A stretch of 64,000 bases of DNA from an uncultured Oscillospiraceae bacterium (GTDB lineage Bacteria > Bacillota > Clostridia > Oscillospirales > Oscillospiraceae): assembly GCA_902497145.1 (NCBI GenBank), contig CABVDR010000007.1, forward strand, positions 1 to 64,000, given 5' to 3'. The translations under genes were made by a program, and so were the position numbers. Shown piece after piece: positions 61,754-64,000 of the stretch. How positions within the stretch are numbered: position 1 is the first letter of the stretch; every line of letters begins with the position of its first letter. Under the pieces are notes generated by a model, which was not told where the DNA came from, ran no database searches, and saw only the letters and a program-made list of their open reading frames with translations.

Positions 61754-64000
61754 CTAATTGGTTGGATTGCTGGGCTGTTCCGTCGTTTCGCCATTCCCCT
61801 CCTGGGTTCCGCCGCCCTCTGTATCTCCTCCCTGAGAGGGATTGTTCGGGTCGGTAGGATTATTGGGATCGGTGGGGTTGTTGGGATCGGTAGGATTGTT
61901 GGGGTCAGACGGGTCGTCAGGATTGGTAGTCTCTCCCTCCTCCGGGGGCACAACCGCCTCACCGGTGTGAACAGTACACACACCCGGGTCAGCCTGGGCG
62001 GAGTAGAAGTAGCCGCTGTCCTCTGCCCAAGCGCCGCCTACGCTCTCCCGATCCAGATTCAGATAGGCGTAGCTGCGGATGCTCTCCTGGGGACAGTAAG
62101 GACCAGCCAAGTGGTAGCCGCCGGTGGGCTGACCGTTCTCATCCAAAATGGGGGAGTCCACGCACACCTGCACCAGGGAGTTGGAGCCGGGCTCCAGGGA
62201 GTGGCAGGTGCACGACGTGCAGGGCGCGTCCTCCTGCATTACATAGCCGGTGGCTACCCGGGATCCCCGGGGATCATACTGGCAGGCGCTGGTGGCTATG
62301 CCGCCGCAGTCCAGACAATAGGATACCTTGACCAGGCCGCTGGGCTTATCAAAGCTCTTGTTCTCCAGGCCCTCATGGATGGGGGCCATGACCTTCTTCC
62401 ACAGCTGGGCCGCCGGGTTGTTCGAGGCGGGAACCCGCTCGTTATACTCGTAGCCCACCCACACTGCGGCGGTGTAGTAGGGGGTGTAACCCACAAACCA
62501 GCGGTCGTACTTACTGTCGGTGGTACCGGTCTTGCCGGCCACAGTCATCCCGCTGAGCTGGGCCTCGGTACCGCCGCCGCTCTGCACCACATTCTGCAGC
62601 ATGGTGTTCATATAATAGGCCGTGGACTCCTTTGTGGCAAGCTCATCCTCCCGGGAGTTGTCCAAAATCACATTGCCGTCGCTGTCCTCCACCTTAGTGT
62701 AGGTGCGGGCCTCTCGATAGATCCCGTTCTCCGGGAACACCGCATAGGCATTGGCCATCTGCCGGGTGGTAACGCCGTCGGTGAGACCGCCCATGGCCAG
62801 GGGAGCCAGGTTTACGTCGCTTTGCATCTCGCCGTTGACCATACGGCCGCTCTCCAAAGTGAGATGGAACCGCTGGGTCGCAAACTCAAAGGACTTGGTC
62901 GGCGTCACCAGAGCCACGGTACGCACGGCCACGGTGTTATAGGACCACTGGAGGGCCTCGGTGACTGTCACCTGGCCGCGGTAACGTCCATCCACGTTCA
63001 CAGGCCAGGCCTTCCCGTTCAAAACCTGGTAGGGGTAGTCGGCCAGCACCGAGATGGGAGTCAGCAGCCCCATATCCATGGCAGGGGCATAGACCGTCAG
63101 AGGCTTGATAGAGGAGCCGGGCTGCCGCAGAGCTCCGGTGGCCAGGTTTGTGCCTCGGTTAATCGTCTTTTCTCCAATCCGGCCCACCAGGCCAGCGATG
63201 TCGCCGGTGGTATTGTCGATGATGGTAATGGCCGACTGGAGCTGCTGGCCGCTCTTGGACGAGGTATAGTTCAGGTTGGAGCGGTCGTAATAGATGGCTT
63301 CGGCCGCCGCCTGGACCTCCGGGTCCACACAGGTGTAGATGCGCAGGCCGCCGTTGGAGAGCATCTGGCTGACATACTGGCTGGAGTAGCCAAATTCCTC
63401 CTTCAGATCGTTCATCACGTCGGTGATAACCTGCTCCTCATACCAGGAGTAGATGTTGGAGGCGCTCTGCCCGTTATCGGCGTCGGAGCCCACAAAGACC
63501 AGTTCCTGGGCCACAGCCTCATCGTACTCCGCCTGGGAGATCTTGCCCTGTTCCAGCATCTGGCCCAGGATCACCTCCTGGCGGTACTTGTTCCACTGCA
63601 CCGCGTCCCACATTTCCCCGTCGGAGTTGGCCACCCGGGCGGTGGAGTAGGGACCGTACTTGGAGGGGTTATTGGTAATACCCACCAGGCTGGCACACTC
63701 GGCCAGGGTGAGGTCGGACACCGACTTGCCAAAATACTTTTCGGCCGCCGCACCCACACCCTCACAGCCGCTGCCCAAGGGAATAACATTGAGGTAGAGC
63801 TCCAGAATGTCTTCTTTTTCGTAGTTGGCGTCCACGTACAGGGCCCGGAAAATTTCCGTGACCTTCCGCTTGACGGTGGTCTCGTTGTAATCGGTCAGGT
63901 TTTTAATGAGCTGCTGGGTAATGGTGGAGCCGCCCTGGATATCGCCGCCGGTGAACATGCTGATCACGGCCTTGGCGGTGCGGCCCCAGTCCACACCATT
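61754..64000 (-). CDS. Class A penicillin-binding protein (PBP1A type), 5' end outside the window
   Basis: About 748 residues visible; the reading frame continues past the right edge (it enters at NGVDWGRTAKA), so the membrane anchor and the catalytic Glu of the glycosyltransferase are missing from view. Present: glycosyltransferase motifs GGSTITQQLIKNL and RKVTEIFRALY, transpeptidase SxxK as RQPGSSIKPLTVY, SxN as SYNTVAV, and KTG as VAGKTGTTD. Polymerises and crosslinks peptidoglycan outside the membrane. C-terminal region holds many Cys and ends in an Asn/Pro/Thr/Asp repeat tail. Terminator follows. Confidence 0.93.
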   Translation of the reverse strand, partial: NGVDWGRTAKAVISMFTGGDIQGGSTITQQLIKNLTDYNETTVKRKVTEIFRALYVDANYEKEDILELYLNVIPLGSGCEGVGAAAEKYFGKSVSDLTLAECASLVGITNNPSKYGPYSTARVANSDGEMWDAVQWNKYRQEVILGQMLEQGKISQAEYDEAVAQELVFVGSDADNGQSASNIYSWYEEQVITDVMNDLKEEFGYSSQYVSQMLSNGGLRIYTCVDPEVQAAAEAIYYDRSNLNYTSSKSGQQLQSAITIIDNTTGDIAGLVGRIGEKTINRGTNLATGALRQPGSSIKPLTVYAPAMDMGLLTPISVLADYPYQVLNGKAWPVNVDGRYRGQVTVTEALQWSYNTVAVRTVALVTPTKSFEFATQRFHLTLESGRMVNGEMQSDVNLAPLAMGGLTDGVTTRQMANAYAVFPENGIYREARTYTKVEDSDGNVILDNSREDELATKESTAYYMNTMLQNVVQSGGGTEAQLSGMTVAGKTGTTDSKYDRWFVGYTPYYTAAVWVGYEYNERVPASNNPAAQLWKKVMAPIHEGLENKSFDKPSGLVKVSYCLDCGGIATSACQYDPRGSRVATGYVMQEDAPCTSCTCHSLEPGSNSLVQVCVDSPILDENGQPTGGYHLAGPYCPQESIRSYAYLNLDRESVGGAWAEDSGYFYSAQADPGVCTVHTGEAVVPPEEGETTNPDDPSDPNNPTDPNNPTDPNNPTDPNNPSQGGDTEGGGTQEGNGETTEQPSNPTN
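61843..61916 (-). repeat. In-frame 18-bp tandem repeat coding a (PNNPTD)n tail
   Basis: About four imperfect 18-bp units encode PNNPTD/DPNNPT at the C-terminus of the penicillin-binding protein. The unit length keeps the frame, so copy number can vary without disrupting the protein. Likely a flexible wall-spanning tail. Confidence 0.8.

Noticed and set aside
61843..61916. Possible CRISPR or intergenic repeat
   Set aside because: The 18-bp tandem units are in frame within the penicillin-binding protein and have no spacers.

Overview
The window is GC-rich (roughly 60 %) and gene-dense. It carries Gram-positive signals throughout: strong AGGAGG-type ribosome sites, TTGACA-N17-TATAAT promoters, often with an extended TG, and intrinsic terminators. 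Several endospore genes are present (spo0A, spoIVB, a bofA pair, spoVAC). Together with an amylosucrase, an NhaC-type transporter behind a lysine riboswitch and a 2-hydroxyacyl-CoA dehydratase activase, this suggests a strictly anaerobic, spore-forming gut Firmicute of the Oscillospiraceae (Flavonifractor / Lawsonibacter / Oscillibacter neighbourhood). The taxonomic call is an inference from gene content and protein style. I see no phage, transposase, CRISPR array, rRNA or tRNA, so this looks like ordinary chromosome.

Layout. 0-4.3 kb (minus): a sugar-binding lipoprotein, then a metallophosphoesterase coupled to a cytoplasmic ParB-like/BMP-domain protein. 4.5-11.4 kb (plus): a carbohydrate block of fructokinase, amylosucrase and a LacI repressor with a matching operator, then an esterase and MalQ. 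11.5-18.2 kb: FtsH (minus), an RlmB-type methyltransferase, a catalytically dead-looking P-type ATPase relative, a GNAT enzyme and BioY. 18.3-25 kb: an SLH protein, a DUF2508-BofA pair, a membrane-anchored MerR-RDD regulator, SerC-SerA and a rhomboid protease. 25-34 kb: sirtuin, coiled-coil protein, Tex, dipeptidase, AlbA_2 protein, SpoVAC, a GH13 enzyme and an ArsR-permease-thioredoxin operon. 34-41 kb: polyphosphate kinase, SpoIVB-Spo0A, a TSCPD protein and a MATE exporter. 41-49 kb: a GntR/ABC operon, the riboswitch-controlled NhaC-type transporter, a thioesterase, a hydrolase and an FMN oxidase. 48.6-64 kb: a BlaI/BlaR1-type pair, a two-gene dehydratase activase, a second MATE gene behind a terminator-bearing leader, the aspartate pathway (ACT protein, Hom, LysC) and a class A penicillin-binding protein cut by the right edge.

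How genes work together. Sucrose can be split by amylosucrase into an alpha-glucan and fructose. The fructose is phosphorylated by the adjacent fructokinase, and MalQ and the GH13 enzyme can remodel the glucan. SerC/SerA make serine; Hom/LysC feed threonine, methionine and lysine; the riboswitch-controlled transporter probably imports lysine. SpoIVB, BofA and SpoVAC imply working sporulation.

The most unusual point is in Spo0A. The residue aligned with the phospho-accepting aspartate is glutamate (E57), and one acidic-pocket aspartate is alanine (A12). Other unusual items are the P-type ATPase pseudoenzyme, the MerR-RDD fusion with a textbook 19-bp-spacer operator promoter, the secreted-side zinc-finger-like module on the lysine-regulated transporter, and an unassigned terminator leader before the second MATE gene.
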